The position numbers and the translations under genes are program-made. A model generated the notes under the pieces. It saw only the letters and a program-made list of their open reading frames with translations. It had not been told where the DNA came from and did not search any database. Shown piece after piece: positions 31,970 to 42,934 of a stretch of DNA of 64,000 bases. Position 1 is the first letter of the stretch; each line of letters begins with the position of its first letter. Source of the stretch: Perca fluviatilis (lineage: Eukaryota; Chordata; Actinopteri; Perciformes; Percidae); contig NC_053134.1 in assembly GCF_010015445.1 (NCBI RefSeq), positions 1,071,903 to 1,135,902 of the forward strand. Direction: 5' to 3'.

Positions 31970-32353
31970 CTACCTGGCCTCTTGAAAAGTTGAGGATGTA
32001 ATCCACAGTCTCTCCCGTCCCCCCTTGGACCCAGACTACAAACAACAACCTGCCAAGGTCTACCTGGGCGCGAGTCGCTGCTGCCTGTGAAAACCAACAG
32101 GCTTAATGACACCTTTATTAGTCATCTTTCAGACGCCCCTGGTGGCAAGGCTCTCCCCATTGAGCTGTGGAAACTTTGGATCACTGTGCCGCTGACTAAC
32201 GCTCTGTTTACATACCAGAGAGGGCCAACACTGGGGGTGAGGGCTGCCGAGGCCTGGAGCCGCTGCTGTTCGCACCAGTGGAGAGTTTTTCTTCCGATTA
32301 TGCTCACAGGTAGCTGCATGACAGTTAGAGCTGCAATAGTCTCACATTGCCAG
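31970..32353. other. No recognisable feature
   Basis: No shared repeat or coding domain. Frames of 69-90 codons on both strands overlap. Confidence 0.45.
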
Positions 32354-32645
32354 ACCTGACCCCTCCACACATAATCCAGTTTGATTCATAGTGTCATGTC
32401 ATAACAGAAGTTATCTCAGGACACTTTACAGATCTAGACCACATTATAGTTTACAAAGACCCAACAATTGCCTCCCAAGAGCAAACATTTAGTGGGACAG
32501 TAGTCTTGTATTGCCGGACCTTCCTCCACAGCGCTGCACAGGAAGGTGCCTCTGCTAAATAGCCTCGGGAAGGAACTTGTTTTGGTGGAAGATTTTTAGT
32601 CGTGCAACAGAAAACTAAGATTGGACAGATAGTCTAGCTAGCTGT
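32354..32645 (+). mobile_element. Family C element, interrupted and truncated
   Basis: 'tcacattgccagacctg' (32341-32357) gives a short start. After the inserted LINE tail, a fuller start 'tagtcttgtattgccggacc' runs through 'ttcctccacagcgctgc' to 'attggacagatagtctagct'. The middle that carries 'ggattgggtggtg'-type sequence in 29431-29810 is deleted ('ctgcacaggaaggtgcctct'). The element stops where the 22-bp array begins. Confidence 0.65.
32371..32503 (-). mobile_element. LINE 3' end, minus strand
   Basis: 'gagcaaacatttagtgggac', 'caattgcctcccaagagc' and 'gatctagaccacattatagt' are the reverse complement of the LINE 3' end at 14905-15158. It lies between two family C starts. Confidence 0.7.
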
Positions 32646-32790
32646 AAGATATACAGATATACAAAGAAACTGATACAGATATACAGAGACACTGATACAG
32701 ATATACAGAGACACTGATACACTGAGACACAGATATACAGATACAGATATACAGAGATACTGATATAGATATATAGAGACACATACATAT
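32646..32790 (+). repeat. ~22-bp minisatellite, ~6 copies
   Basis: The unit is close to 'gatatacagagacactgata' plus 'ca'. It starts exactly where the family C sequence breaks off ('ctagctagctgta'). Confidence 0.9.
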
Positions 32791-33029
32791 ATACATAAAT
32801 ATGATTAATAATAATTATAGCAGTTGGCATGATGCGCAATGGCAATTAGAATAACAATAAACATAACAGATCAATGACTAGAATAACAGTAGGAGCAGTT
32901 CAGGGCCTAGCAGGGCATCGAGCAGGACCACGGCAGCAGCTGCAACCACCATCCAGGTGCCACCGCAATCCAAGAAAATCTGGCCGTAGCTGCATCATTC
33001 TAACCAAAACCTTCCTTTTCCGTCATAAC

Positions 33030-33165
33030 TGGGGTTAGGTACCGAAACCTGGTAATACGGCACCGGTGCCTAAACGACCGGTATCTAACGGACCGAATAG
33101 CAACGCGGATTTCGGTGCCTCATTTCGGTGCCTGCAATTCTCCCTGATGCTCCGAAACGGACATG
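33030..33165 (+). mobile_element. Family E element, forward copy
   Basis: 'ggggttaggtaccgaaacct' through 'cggcaccggtgcctaaacga' to 'tttcggtgcctcatttcggt' is the reverse complement of 9585-9725. Confidence 0.75.
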
Positions 33166-33673
33166 AATTAAGTTAGGCTGTTGATACAGCAAAATATTTT
33201 CCCCTGGTTTTACGAATGATAAAGGAGAAAGTTAAAATAAAGAAAGGAAAGGCACGCACCAGATGTCAAGCAATTATCCTGGAAATGTACTTCTGTTGAT
33301 CCAGACTAAGATGATCGATGCCGCTTTGTTCGTTAGTGCTCCTGTCTGTAATGACAGTCGTTACGGTCATTGGATGATGCGCGCGAAAACACAGGACTTT
33401 CAAGCCGGAGAGCGGAGCTCGCTTCCCAGGGAAAACACAAGACTTTCCACACCAGACTTTGTGTTCTTTGGGAATGTTTTAATCCAAACTACAATCTTTT
33501 TCCTAATTTTAACAAGTCATTTTTGTGCCTAAACTTAACTATTTTTGTCGCCAATTAGCGCTCACTTTTTGTGGCCTAAACTTAACCGTAATGTCCACCG
33601 AAATGACCAGCAACTCGCGGTGCTCTATACCCGGCTCACAGTCACCTATTCTCAGGTTAATTGAACCCCACAC
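33166..33673. other. No recognisable feature
   Basis: Contains 'tgcctaaacttaac' twice (about 33527 and 33572), possibly a degenerate short repeat. No domain. Confidence 0.4.
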
Positions 33674-34142
33674 TAGGGATGCACTGAATACAGATTTTTG
33701 GGGTTCGGCCGAATACTGAATCCAGTGGTTAAGACTCTGCTGAATCCAAAACCGAATACCGAATCCTAATCCCTTCCTCAGGCAAAGCTGATAATGGTCG
33801 TCTGGTTAACACCAGTTTTTAGCTGTGGCTGTCCTTCCTTTGCCGTACCTGAAGTTGCTGCATTCTGGCTGCTGTCTGGAGATTCCTTCGTGCACAACTC
33901 GTATTCTTTCAGATGTTTCAGACCAGATGTTGTAACAGCGGCCATGTTGTGTATAGTTTAGGGTCCTCGCCACCACCAGACCAATCAGCATTGAGCAGAT
34001 TGAACATGTAGCTGGACTTGAATGGCCTTCTTTTGACTGAAAGTACTGCCAAACAACACTTTTTCTGCTCACCAGATCCATTTCCACTTTCTCACAGCCT
34101 GCTGCATTGATCAGAAGCCCAATACTGGATTCGATGCATTCT
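33674..34142 (-). mobile_element. hAT-like element (family Z), short copy
   Basis: Starts 'tagggatgcactgaatacag' and ends 'ctggattcgatgcatt'. In reverse complement, 'gctgttacaacatctggtct' to 'gaaagaatacgagttgtgca' runs unbroken where 14180-16026 has a LINE tail inserted. No array, so it shows the element without its 10/50-bp expansion. A 114-codon minus-strand frame covers it but has no domain. Confidence 0.8.
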
Positions 34143-34365
34143 TGTCCCACACTCCCCCTGATACGACGGTAGAGCCAGCGTCACAAATCTCTGTAGCGGC
34201 TTAAACAGCTAGCAACTGCCGCTCTGTGGTCTCCTAGTTTCGTATGATATCTTACGTTTTGGTGTGCATACATCTCATACATACGATATCATACGGACCC
34301 GTTCATGAGAATGCGTTGCCTCAGACACCATCACATCGCACGGCATCAGCTGTTGTCCAGTAGCC
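34143..34365. other. Possible repeat fragment
   Basis: 'tatgatatcttacgttttgg' and 'atacgatatcatacggaccc' form a loose inverted pair. I recall a teleost repeat of this type but have no second copy here. Confidence 0.35.
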
Positions 34366-34870
34366 TCGTGAGACCGTCCTGATCTGGCAAGCTCCAGTTT
34401 TCCTCTCTCAGATCAGTCTGGCATCTTGAGATAGAGAAAATTTGGAGCCGTTCACCAAACGACCGACCAATCAGCGTTGGTTTTGAGGCGGGTTTAGGTG
34501 TGACCCAACGAGAAGCGACTGTTCAGTCTAAACAACGTGGCGGCTTCCACGGATGAGATGAGCGTAGCTATCGCAGCAACTTTTATCCGAATTAGAAAGT
34601 ATTCCTTCATTGAAAGAAGAGCAAAAAAAAAACGGCACTGGAGGCTTTTCTCGGAGGAAAAGATGTTTCTGCTCTTCTCCCGACTGGTTTCGGTAAGAGT
34701 TTGATCTGATTGGTTGATTTCACCCGTCTATCACCAACATAGGTGGTGATAGACGGATGGTTTATCCAATCAGATAACCAGGATTTTCGCCCCTTCCCAA
34801 AAGTTCTCCAACGGAAAGTTCCAGAAGGATATGCTGAGCAAATGCGAAGCAATCCATCTGGAGGAGTCAG
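34366..34870 (+). mobile_element. Interspersed repeat (family J) with central palindrome
   Basis: 'gtagcctcgtgagaccgtcc' to 'gcaatccatctggaggagtc'. The right part (about 34740-34870) recurs in reverse at 44878-45022. Near the middle, 'ccgtctatcacca' and 'tggtgatagacgg' are a perfect inverted pair around 7 bases, extended by 'tctgattgg' and 'ccaatcaga' further out (about 34709-34776). Confidence 0.65.
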
Positions 34871-35354
34871 GTTAGTTGTCCAGCTCCAATATACAACAAA
34901 TACTTTCCTTAAATAATGATCACTCAGTCCTGTGTTAAATCTAAATGATACCCCTTTTTCATTCGACAGCGTTGACTTAGAGAAGGTATTTCCGTGTTGT
35001 CCTAATCTGACTCATTCCTGAACAAATCCAGGAAAAAAGCTTCAAAGAAATTAATCTTGGATAAAATAAATTTAGTAGGTTACAACGAGCCAATAAGATG
35101 CTTCCCTCGCTCTCTGCACCAAGGTCCAACTGTGCTGATTGTTATTACGTTTGCCATTTTTTGGGGGGGCATTTCTATGTCTTGGGTGGAGTTTAAGTTT
35201 CAGAAAACATGATTTATTTAATGTGCAGTCATGTTGTGTTATGAAATAATGTAACATGTTTGGCAGAGGATAATATAATTATGAGCAGGGGAGTTGTGGA
35301 AATTTAACATGTGAAGTTGCCATAATAGTACCGCAAACAGACGAGTCTCCATGC
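34871..35354. other. No recognisable feature
   Basis: AT-rich; no repeat shared within the window. Confidence 0.45.
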
Positions 35355-35873
35355 AGCAGCGGTGGAATGTAACTAAGTACATTTACTTTTACTTCAGTCC
35401 ATATGTTGAGGTACTTGTACTTTACTTGAGTCTTTTCTTTTCATGCCACTTTCTACTTCTACTCCACTACATTTCAGAGAGAAATATTGTACTTTTTACT
35501 CCACTACATTCATCTGTTACAGCTTTAGTTACTAGTTACTTTAGTTACTCCACTACATTCATCTGTCACAGCTTTAGTTACTAGTTACTTTAGTTACTCC
35601 ACTACATTCATCTGTTACAGCTTTAGTTAATAGTTACTTTACATATTAAAATTACTGCACACTAAACACATGTAATTTATAAAATCTGATGTTTTATTCT
35701 AAAGTAAACTAGCCAACAATATAACGGCCTACAAGTCCAGCTGAGATGATGAGACCATTAAAGCTATAGTGCATAGTTTTTGTCGCCCAATGCAGGACCT
35801 TAAGTGGTATTTTTATAGTGTGGTTTTAGTACTTTTACTGAGGTAAAGGATCTGAATACTTCCTCCACTGCCA
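35355..35873 (+). mobile_element. Family H element, copy 3, full length
   Basis: Starts 'gcagcggtggaatgtaacta' and ends 'ctgaatacttcctccactgc'. It has about 3 units of the 49-bp repeat (35497-35643) and no (AC)n, so it is the most compact of the four copies. Confidence 0.85.
35497..35643 (-). repeat. 49-bp minisatellite, ~3 copies (family H copy 3)
   Basis: The complement of the array at 31481-31815: 'ctccactacattcatctgtt' followed by 'acagctttagttactagttactttagtta' (in parts). Confidence 0.93.
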
Positions 35874-36263
35874 TGCAGGCCTTTGCTCGTTGAAACACCA
35901 CTTCTCTCGGCTCAACGGCAGCTTCTCCAAATAGCAATCAGCAGCGAGGGCAGCCGGCCAAGCCCAGTTACACGTTTACAAGCAATTAAAAGGCGATTTA
36001 TCATCCTCTTCTTAAAGGTGCCTAACCACAGTCACACAGTCGCCTGGTCTGCGGTGGAGTTCTTAAAATCTGCTCTGCAGAGTGGCCCAGTTTTTAATGA
36101 GGAGAAAAGTCAGCAGAACACTGGTTTACAGAAACCTGCTGCTCAAACTAATGCTGCTCAAACAGACGCACTCCGAGACGCACTCTGGTTTACACAATCG
36201 TCTTATTATTCCCAATATTCAGAGTATATAAGTATTCAGATTTTACATGTTTACATGACCAGG
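35874..36263. other. No recognisable feature
   Basis: The 163-codon frame at 35883-36374 runs into family C and has no domain. 'caaactaatgctgctcaaac' is a short duplication. Confidence 0.45.
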
Positions 36264-36638
36264 ATGTCCGTCCTCTTCCTCTGTCTCTGTGTTGGGGTTC
36301 TAACCTCCGGTGGATTTGTGAGGACTATGGTTAACTGCTCCTCAGATCTCTGCAGGGTAAATCCAGACAGCTAGCTAGACTATCTGTCCAATCTGAGTTT
36401 TCTGTTGCACGACTAAAACTACTTCTGAATGTACACATATTCCACCAAAACCAGTTCCTTCCTGAGACTATTTAACAGAGGCACCATGGCTCCGTCCGGA
36501 GCTTAGCCCCGCCCACGATGATTGTGATTGGTTTAAAGAAATACCAATAAACCAGAGCACGTTTTTCTCCCATCAAGGAATGCTGTGTGGACTAGCCAGG
36601 CCTTCCTCTGCAGCACTGTGGAGGAGGGTCTGGACATG
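36264..36638 (-). mobile_element. Family C element, reverse copy
   Basis: 'ttggggttctaacctccggt' to 'gaccttcctctgcagcac'-like sequence is the reverse of 29431-29810 without interruption, which helps place the insert in the 16047-16980 copy. Confidence 0.85.
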
Positions 36639-36785
36639 GGAGAGTACTGTACTAATATCCAACTGCTTCCTGTGTTTCTGGTCTTAAAACATTTTGCCAA
36701 AGGACTACGGTTGAAAATGGACATGCAAGACTATCTCACATCGTACATTAAAGACTGTCATAATATGTAAAGACTGGGGATCTTG

Positions 36786-36846
36786 CAGGGTCACACATTG
36801 CAAGACTACAGTTAGATTTGTTTTGAAAAATTTAACCAATAGCTTG
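36786..36846 (-). mobile_element. Family K fragment
   Basis: 'cacacattgcaagactacag' and 'aaatttaaccaatagct' resemble 63310-63365 ('cccacattccaagactacaa') and the reverse at 60655-60720. Confidence 0.5.
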
Positions 36847-36879
36847 AGGGATTTCTTTGGGGCTAAATTACGTGGTATG

Positions 36880-36965
36880 GGATCGTTGAATAAACTCCAA
36901 TACTTACCGATACCAGCATTTTAGGTAGTCTCGGAGGCTTTTCCGATACTGGTATTGGTATCGGG
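36880..36965 (+). mobile_element. TIR-like repeat (family L), left part
   Basis: 'cttaccgataccagcatttt' and 'cgatactggtattggtatcg' form an inverted pair. The likely right end ('acaccggtattagaacatct') lies beyond the 17-bp array region at about 37450, suggesting that the array-bearing segment is inserted in it. Confidence 0.5.
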
Positions 36966-37447
36966 GGAGCGTGCCTATGTTCCCACATTTCTAAGAATTG
37001 TTTTTTCACTGAAAATTAGGTCCTATGTTCTCACAGTTGCCACATTTCTAAGATTTGTTTCCAAAATTAGGCCCTATGTTCCCACATTTCTTTGTTCATA
37101 AATTTCTGTCAGAATTTATCCCTCTTTCTCCCAATTTGGTAGCCAATTACACCCAACCTATTATCCAGTAGCAATGGACTACAGATGGAATCTAACCCTA
37201 ACCCTAACATAGGGCCTAATTTTAAGAAAAATCTTAGAAATGTGGGACCATATGGCTGTGGGAACATAGGGCTGTGGGAACATAGGGCTGTGGGAACATA
37301 GGGCTGTGGGACTATTGGGCTTTGGGAACATAGGGCTGTGGGACCATAGGGCTGTGGGAACATAGGGCTGTGGGACTATTGGGCTGTGGGACCATTGGGC
37401 TGTGGGAACTTAGGGCTGTGGGACTATTGGGTTGTGGGAACATAGGG
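36966..37447. repeat. 17-bp minisatellite region with inverted repeat, locus 1
   Basis: Opens with 'gggagcgtgcctatgttccc', as does the locus at 43257. About 37030-37080 and 37207-37250 are inverted copies ('aattaggccctatgttccca' / 'catagggcctaatttt'). From about 37253, 'gggctgtgggaacatag' units with 'gggactatt' variants run to 37447. The orientation of the array is opposite to that at 43264-43598. Confidence 0.8.
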
Positions 37448-37479
37448 CTGACACCGGTATTAGAACATCTCTATTTATT

Positions 37480-38001
37480 TCCTAATTTCGGACGAAACCT
37501 GTGTCTCTTCTCCCTCTCTCATATGTCATGTCAGATGTGAGCATCCAGTTGTCCAGGTGATGAAGGGGTGAGTGGGTTCAGGCATATTTAACACACTGCC
37601 TCCTACTCCTTTTCCTTTCCCCTACTCTTCCTCCCAGTAGCCATCAGCAGCCTGCAGCGGTTTGTTAAACCAAAGCTCATTTAGTGTTTTACACACTTCT
37701 TTAAATGACTTTGAGCCGGGACGGTTTCCTGAAAAATTACCAAAACACGCCCATGGAGGCGACAGCTTCGCCCTGCGCCTGTAACCACAACACCACAACA
37801 GCAACATGACTCACACTCAGCCTGCTAATATGGATTCCTCTTTATACAAGGGCCATAAATGTGATTAAAAACAACACTTGACATGTTGTATTTTTGATTA
37901 TGGTGTAGACAGGATCTCAAACTGCCAATAAAACGTGTCTTGGGGCAGAAATTGTTGCCATATTGAGATGATGACATGAACATGGAGGACGTTGTTCAAA
38001 T
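37480..38001. other. No recognisable feature
   Basis: No array or domain. Small minus-strand frame at 37622-37807 is unremarkable. Confidence 0.45.
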
Positions 38002-38045
38002 TCTGTTGATTCTTTTAAAAAGCAGTTGAAGACTTTCTTATTTAA
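38002..38045 (+). pseudogene. L2 LINE remnant (RT C-terminus)
   Basis: Reads SVDSFKKQLKTFLFK, matching the C-terminal end of the L2 protein at 21660-21715 (VESFKKQLKTLLFK). It is cut by the left end of MITE-1 copy 3 at 38046, so the MITE appears to have inserted in, or recombined with, an L2 copy. Confidence 0.7.
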
Positions 38046-39140
38046 AACACGTTCTCACTCCCAACTCGTAAAATACGGACACTTGGGAAGTGGTTCTTAG
38101 CGTCACATACAACGCAAAAATCACCCTTTAGCATCTGTATGGAACGCAGCGCAACTGTGGCGCTGAACGGTAGAGAGTAGTTGTAGAGAGACAACAGTAG
38201 AGAGTAGTATGTAGAGAGACAACAGTAGAGAGTAGTATGTAGAGAGACAACAGTAGAGAGTAGTATGTAGAGAGACAACAGTAGAGAGTAGTATGTAGAG
38301 AGACAACAGTAGAGAGTAGTATGTAGAGAGACAACAGTAGAGAGTAGTATGTAGAGAGACAACAGTAGAGAGTAGTATGTAGAGAGACAACAGTAGAGAG
38401 TAGTATGTAGAGAGACAAACAGTAGAGAGTAGTATGTAGAGAGACAACAGTAGAGAGTAGTATGTAGAGAGACAACAGTAGAGAGTAGTATGTAGAGAGA
38501 CAACAGTAGAGAGTAGTATGTAGAGAGACAGTAGTATGTAGAGAGACAGTAGTATGTAGAGAGACAACAGTAGAGAGTAGTATGTAGAGAGACAGTAGTA
38601 TGTAGAGAGACAGTAGTATGTAGAGAGACAGTAGTATGTAGAGAGACAACAGTAGAGAGTAGTATGTAGAGAGACAGTAGTATGTAGAGAGACAGTAGTA
38701 TGTAGAGAGACTACAGTAGAGAGTAGTATGTAGAGAGACAACAGTAGAGAGTAGTATGTAGAGAGACAACAGTAGAGAGTAGTATGTAGAGAGACAGCAG
38801 TAGAGAGTAGTATGTAGAGAGATAACAGTAGAGAGTAGTATGTAGAGAGATAACAGTAGAGAGTAGTATGTAGAGAGATAACAGTAGAGAGTAGTATGAA
38901 AGACTGAAATGCCGCGTAAGGAGGCAGGTTGGGAGGGTGAATGGGTCAAACAACACAGGACTTTCACCCGGGACACTTGGTTCTTGTCCCGCGTGACACT
39001 TAAACCTAAATTCTTTTAACACCACCCACCATCTTTTCCTAAACCTAACTGTCCCGTTCTTGTGCCGCATGTCAGTCAGTACGTCCAGACCCAGAGCGTC
39101 AAAAGTGACGCCAAGAGTCCCGACGCTAAAGGAGACCTTC
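38046..39140 (-). mobile_element. MITE-1, copy 3, with 28-bp array
   Basis: Starts 'acacgttctcactcccaact' plus 'cgtaaaatacgg' (the TIR), then the array (38170-38899). After the array come 'aggactttcacccgggacac' (tRNA-like), 'gtcccgcgtgacacttaaac' and 'gcgtcaaaagtgacgcc' to 'gacgctaaaggag'. In reverse complement this is the order seen in 28912-29420 and 17703-18615. The far TIR is lost. Confidence 0.8.
38170..38899 (-). repeat. 28-bp minisatellite, locus 3 (inverted)
   Basis: The complement of the units at 6858 and 17893: 'gtagagagacaacagtagag' plus 'agtagtat'. In 38520-38710 many units are shortened by about 10 bases ('gagacagtagtatgtagag'). Near the tRNA-like side the units switch to 'agagataacag'. 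Frames of 153-282 codons on the minus strand are not genes. Confidence 0.97.
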
Positions 39141-39185
39141 CTCGTCTTAGTCTGTGCCACCGAGGAAGCATGGGAGAGACGTGAG

Positions 39186-39750
39186 TAGGGTGACCAGACG
39201 TCCCGAAAAATTCGGGACAGTCCCCAAATCCAAGCAGTTGTCCCGAATCCCGAATCCTGCCCTAATTGTCCCGAAAACAGGAGCAAAGTCTTAAGAGCAG
39301 ACTCTCGAGTAGTTCTAGTCTGATAGAACATTAAAAACTGTTCATGGTGATTGAGTCGTCTTGCGGCCAGCTCCCGGTCCGGCAGATGGTCCCGGGTACT
39401 CTACCTGCGACCCACTTCCAATATGTTCCGAAAGTCCTCGTCTCCAAAATAAAAGCCTCCATCCCCGTCGGGAGACAACGGGGTGGCATCCCAGCTGAGG
39501 GACACCACAGTCTGGGGTGAAATACTATAATAGTATAAAATATAATTTCAAAAAATACAACCTTTGTGTCCCCTTTTGATGTTATAGAGTAGATGAAGAG
39601 AGCACAAGTTGCAGCCATGAGGCCAGGTAAAGTGCACGTGCAGGCAGCCAATACAAATAAATCATTTTGGTGCGGAGTTTTGAAATTCATGTTCACCCCC
39701 TCCCCCCATGCCTCGTCCCAAATTTGACCCATTCTCATCTGGTCACCGTA
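39186..39750. mobile_element. TIR element (family M)
   Basis: The left end 'tagggtgaccaga' and right end 'tctggtcaccgta' match in inverted orientation at 12 of 13 bases. 'cgtcccgaaaaattcgggac' near the left is itself palindromic. About 565 bp. The 176-codon minus-strand frame at 39331-39861 overlaps it and extends past its end; no domain is recognised. Confidence 0.7.
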
Positions 39751-39907
39751 GACGTGAGGAATTAATGCGAGGAAACGAGGAAATATGTTTTTAGAGGGAT
39801 GAGATGTCCTTTCCCTTTGAAGAGTCACGTGAGCCGTCAGCTGTTTGGGCGGAGTTAGCAAGCTGCACAGCTAAGCGGAAGGCTGTTCTCTGTATACTTG
39901 CTCACGT

Positions 39908-40490
39908 GTAGCTCCTATGGCGCCATTTTGATGCTACCAAGCCATCACCTCCCGTTAGCATTCCATTGACTCCCATTCATTCTGACGTCTATTTGTCCGT
40001 TGTTTATTTCTAAAGCAACACGACAATGTATAAAAGGCTCCATTACCTTGTAGCTCACGTTATGGCTCCGTAGCAGACGCTTTTATAACAATAGGCTAAC
40101 GATTGGGTCATAACCACGAGACTTACTGTCACACAGTAGAGGAATTACCGTATAGTACAGGAGAAGCTCACAGGCAGTTTGGACTTCCATTATCTGTTTA
40201 GGTTTAATGACTAATGTTAACTAGCATGTTAGTGATCAGTAATTAGCCTGTGCCTATGTTATCTCCTTACATATACCTACGCTCTCCGTCTCTGTAAGAT
40301 TGGGAATGATTGAGATTTCTCTCGGCACAGCTACCAGAAGACTTCACACTTTCAGACAGGTTGCTCACGTCACATCTACGTCTTCAAGCTCAGTTGGAGG
40401 CTGCTCAGTAACGCTCAGCCAGAAAAGTGCTTCTAATATCCTTCACCATCCAGAGACACAGGATCTGGTGGTCCATTCTTATGTCTATGA
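39908..40490 (+). mobile_element. Family B element, copy 2
   Basis: Same as 12211-12888 from 'gtagctcctatggcgccatt', but 'cactttgacag' to 'tttaaagact' is deleted (about 44 bp, after 'ttctgacgt') and the right end is rearranged ('aaaagtgcttctaatatcct'). Confidence 0.85.
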
Positions 40491-40654
40491 TAGTTCCTCA
40501 GAGATCCCTCCTCCATCCGCCGTGCAGGAATAGGAGCTTTGAGACGGCCTTCAGGAAGGAGGGCCAGAACAACCTTCCGGTTCAAGCAAGGACTGATTGT
40601 GGGATTCAGCCACAGACTGTTTCCCAAGTTATTTTCCTCTCTCCTCGCATGATT

Positions 40655-41335
40655 TAGCTTAGATTAGATTAGATTCAACTTTATTGTAAGGACAACCAGT
40701 ACAATGAAATGCAATTTGACATCTAACCAGTAGTGCGATCATTAAAAGTGCTTTTTCTTCATAGCAGTGCTTAAAAAAGACATAAAACACAGAATGCAGT
40801 ATGATCACGTTTATTAAAGTGCATTAGCAAATAAAGTGCATAGAGTTCTGAGAAATCAGACAGTCCATAGTCCATATAATACTACAGACAGAATGCAGTA
40901 TAATCATATATAGTGCTTGTCGAGGTGCATTAATGAAGTGCATAGTGATCAGAGGTAGTCAGACAGTCCATAGTCCATGTAATAGTAGAGACAGAATGCA
41001 GTATGATCATGTATAGTGCATTGTCGAGGTGCATTAATAAAGTGCATAGTGATCAGAGATAGTCAGACAGTCCATAGTCCATGTGCAAAAGGAGAGGGGG
41101 CAGAGCAGTGCGGCACTGGGACAGGGGCTAGTGTTGGGTCTTGGTGCTGAGCAGCGTTTTGGTGTTGTAAAAAAAGCTGTTTCTGAGCCTGCTGGTGCGA
41201 CTCCTAAGGCTCCTGTAACGGAAGGATGGAGAACAGTCCGTGACTGGGGTGTGTGTGGTCCTCGATGATATTGTGTGCACGTCGCACCACTCCTCGTAGA
41301 AGTTTCAGTGGTAACTACCCGGCCGACAAGCACGT
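40655..41335 (-). mobile_element. LINE 3' region, minus strand, with 100-bp triplication
   Basis: 'gattagattagattcaactt' plus 'tattgt' is the reversed tail of a LINE ending in repeated 'aatct'. 'aagctgtttctgagcctgct' and 'ggagaacagtccgtgact' further right are phrases I know from a common fish LINE in antisense. No open frame survives. Three units of about 100-103 bp lie inside. Confidence 0.6.
40789..41090 (+). repeat. ~100-103-bp tandem repeat, 3 copies
   Basis: 'acagaatgcagtat' recurs at 40789, 40888 and 40991, each followed by 'aagtgcata' and 'cagacagtccatagtccat'. The first unit is the most diverged. Confidence 0.9.
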
Positions 41336-42390
41336 TTTTGTATCCAGTTTGTTAGAATTGTTGTTTTGCCTGTTTTGCCTGTTTGATTGACCTTTTTGTT
41401 TTTTTGTTGCCTCAAACCCTGCCACACTCAGCCTCGTCTGTGCTCTCCACGGTCCTCACTCGAATCCACGCTCACTACCTGTTAGAAAATTATGATAGTC
41501 TTCTATTTTTCATTAAAATTAAACTGTTTGCATGGTAGAAAGCCAAAATACTGCTGGCGCTCTCACGAGATAATCATGGGAGCCACTGACTAACCTTGTG
41601 AAAAGCACAGAATGCTCCTGAGGAGGAGGAGATGCCCTGCCTGATCGGAGATAAGAGACAACATTGCCTTTTGTATTAGGACTGTATTTTACTCATAAAA
41701 AAAGCTTTTGTTGAAGGCTATCGTTAGTCATTTTCCTGTACTTGCTGGGTGCTGTTAAAAAATGTTCTTTGATAAATAATCTTTGATAAATAATTATAAT
41801 AACACTACCCCTGGACTCCTAGCTCACCAGTTATTCACCCTTTTGCACATTTACCTTGGTTTTTCTGTGAATAAATTGGGAAACACCTACCAGTGTCTGC
41901 ATAGTTGGTTTTGTTCCATTTTTTAAAGCATATACTGCATACTTAAACACAAATCCACATACGTGCAGTCAAACCTGTGCAGGGAGACGTTATTCTTGAA
42001 TCTGGAGCGTTGTGATTTCAGTGCAGGTGTGGCGGGCCTCGCACTGTGCTGTTTGCTTCAGTGGGGCCATGTGGGGGAAATGCCCCATTTGTAAAGTGAC
42101 CATCAGTCATAGTGACAGGCCCGAGATGAGCGCAGAGGTAGCTGAGTGAAGCCAGTCAGGCCGCCGTGAGAAGAGCAAGACACAACCATCTCTGTCCGAA
42201 GCAGGTATGGATAAACAAGCCGGGGCAGCGGCCAGCGCTGCCCGCTCGCCACTTCAGACCTCACACACTTACCAAGAAAATACACACAACCAGGCCCACA
42301 TGCAGCTGGGAGACATGAGCTGTGTTCGAAACCATTCCATTCACTCACTCACTTCCCTATATAGTGTATAGTTATTATAGTATAGTGTTG
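41336..42390. other. No recognisable feature in 1 kb
   Basis: AT-rich 41480-41900, including 'gataaataatctttgataaa', a short duplication. 'tgtgttcgaaaccattccat' at about 42322 resembles the end of a teleost TIR repeat, unconfirmed. Confidence 0.45.
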
Positions 42391-42551
42391 TTAACCTCTC
42401 CTGTTGTTGACAAAAACATTGGAAAAGCTTAAAAAAACAAAACGTCAAAAAGCGCAGAAAAATATTGACAGAAACGTCGAAAAAAGTGACAAAAGTGTCG
42501 AAAAAGATGACCAAAACGTTGGAATTTGCAGGTCGACAGGGAAGAGGGTTA
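42391..42551. mobile_element. Family D element, short complete copy
   Basis: Starts 'ttaacctctcctgttg' and ends 'gtcgacagggaagagggtta' plus 'a', an imperfect inverted pair. The 160-bp interior is all 'gtcgaaaaaagtgacaaaag'-type A-rich steps. Confidence 0.7.
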
Positions 42552-42934
42552 AAGTCGGCTGTTTATTGAAGGAACACGTTGAGTCAGGGTCTCGCCCGCT
42601 GTGGTTCGCTGCTCTCTCTCTGCTCTCTCTCGGCTGCCAGGTGCACCTGAGCTCCAGCTAACTACATAATTGGATTGGCTGCAGCGTGTGATTGAATCCT
42701 GTTAGCCTATTTCCTCTGCTCGCAGCAGGCTGCAGACTCCACCCTGCAGACCATCAAACCGCGCTGAGATTCAAGGCTGAAAGTCCACACCGTCAGCCTC
42801 GCCGAGGATTATGTGTCATTATGAGCCGTTATGGTCCCTCCGTTCTCCAAACAAACTCTTAATAAGATCAGGTTCTTCCATTCTGTCTGACCTCCCGGCT
42901 GTGGTCCATTGGTTCCTACTGAAGACGTGAATCT
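42552..42934. other. No recognisable feature
   Basis: Mixed composition. No domain. Confidence 0.45.

Noticed and set aside
37193..37209. Interstitial telomeric repeat (ctaaccctaaccctaac)
   Set aside because: Fewer than three full units, at the loop of an inverted repeat; also a weaker match near 2886. Too short to call.
39331..39861. 176-codon minus-strand frame
   Set aside because: Lies across the boundary of a TIR element (39186-39750) and has no recognisable domain.
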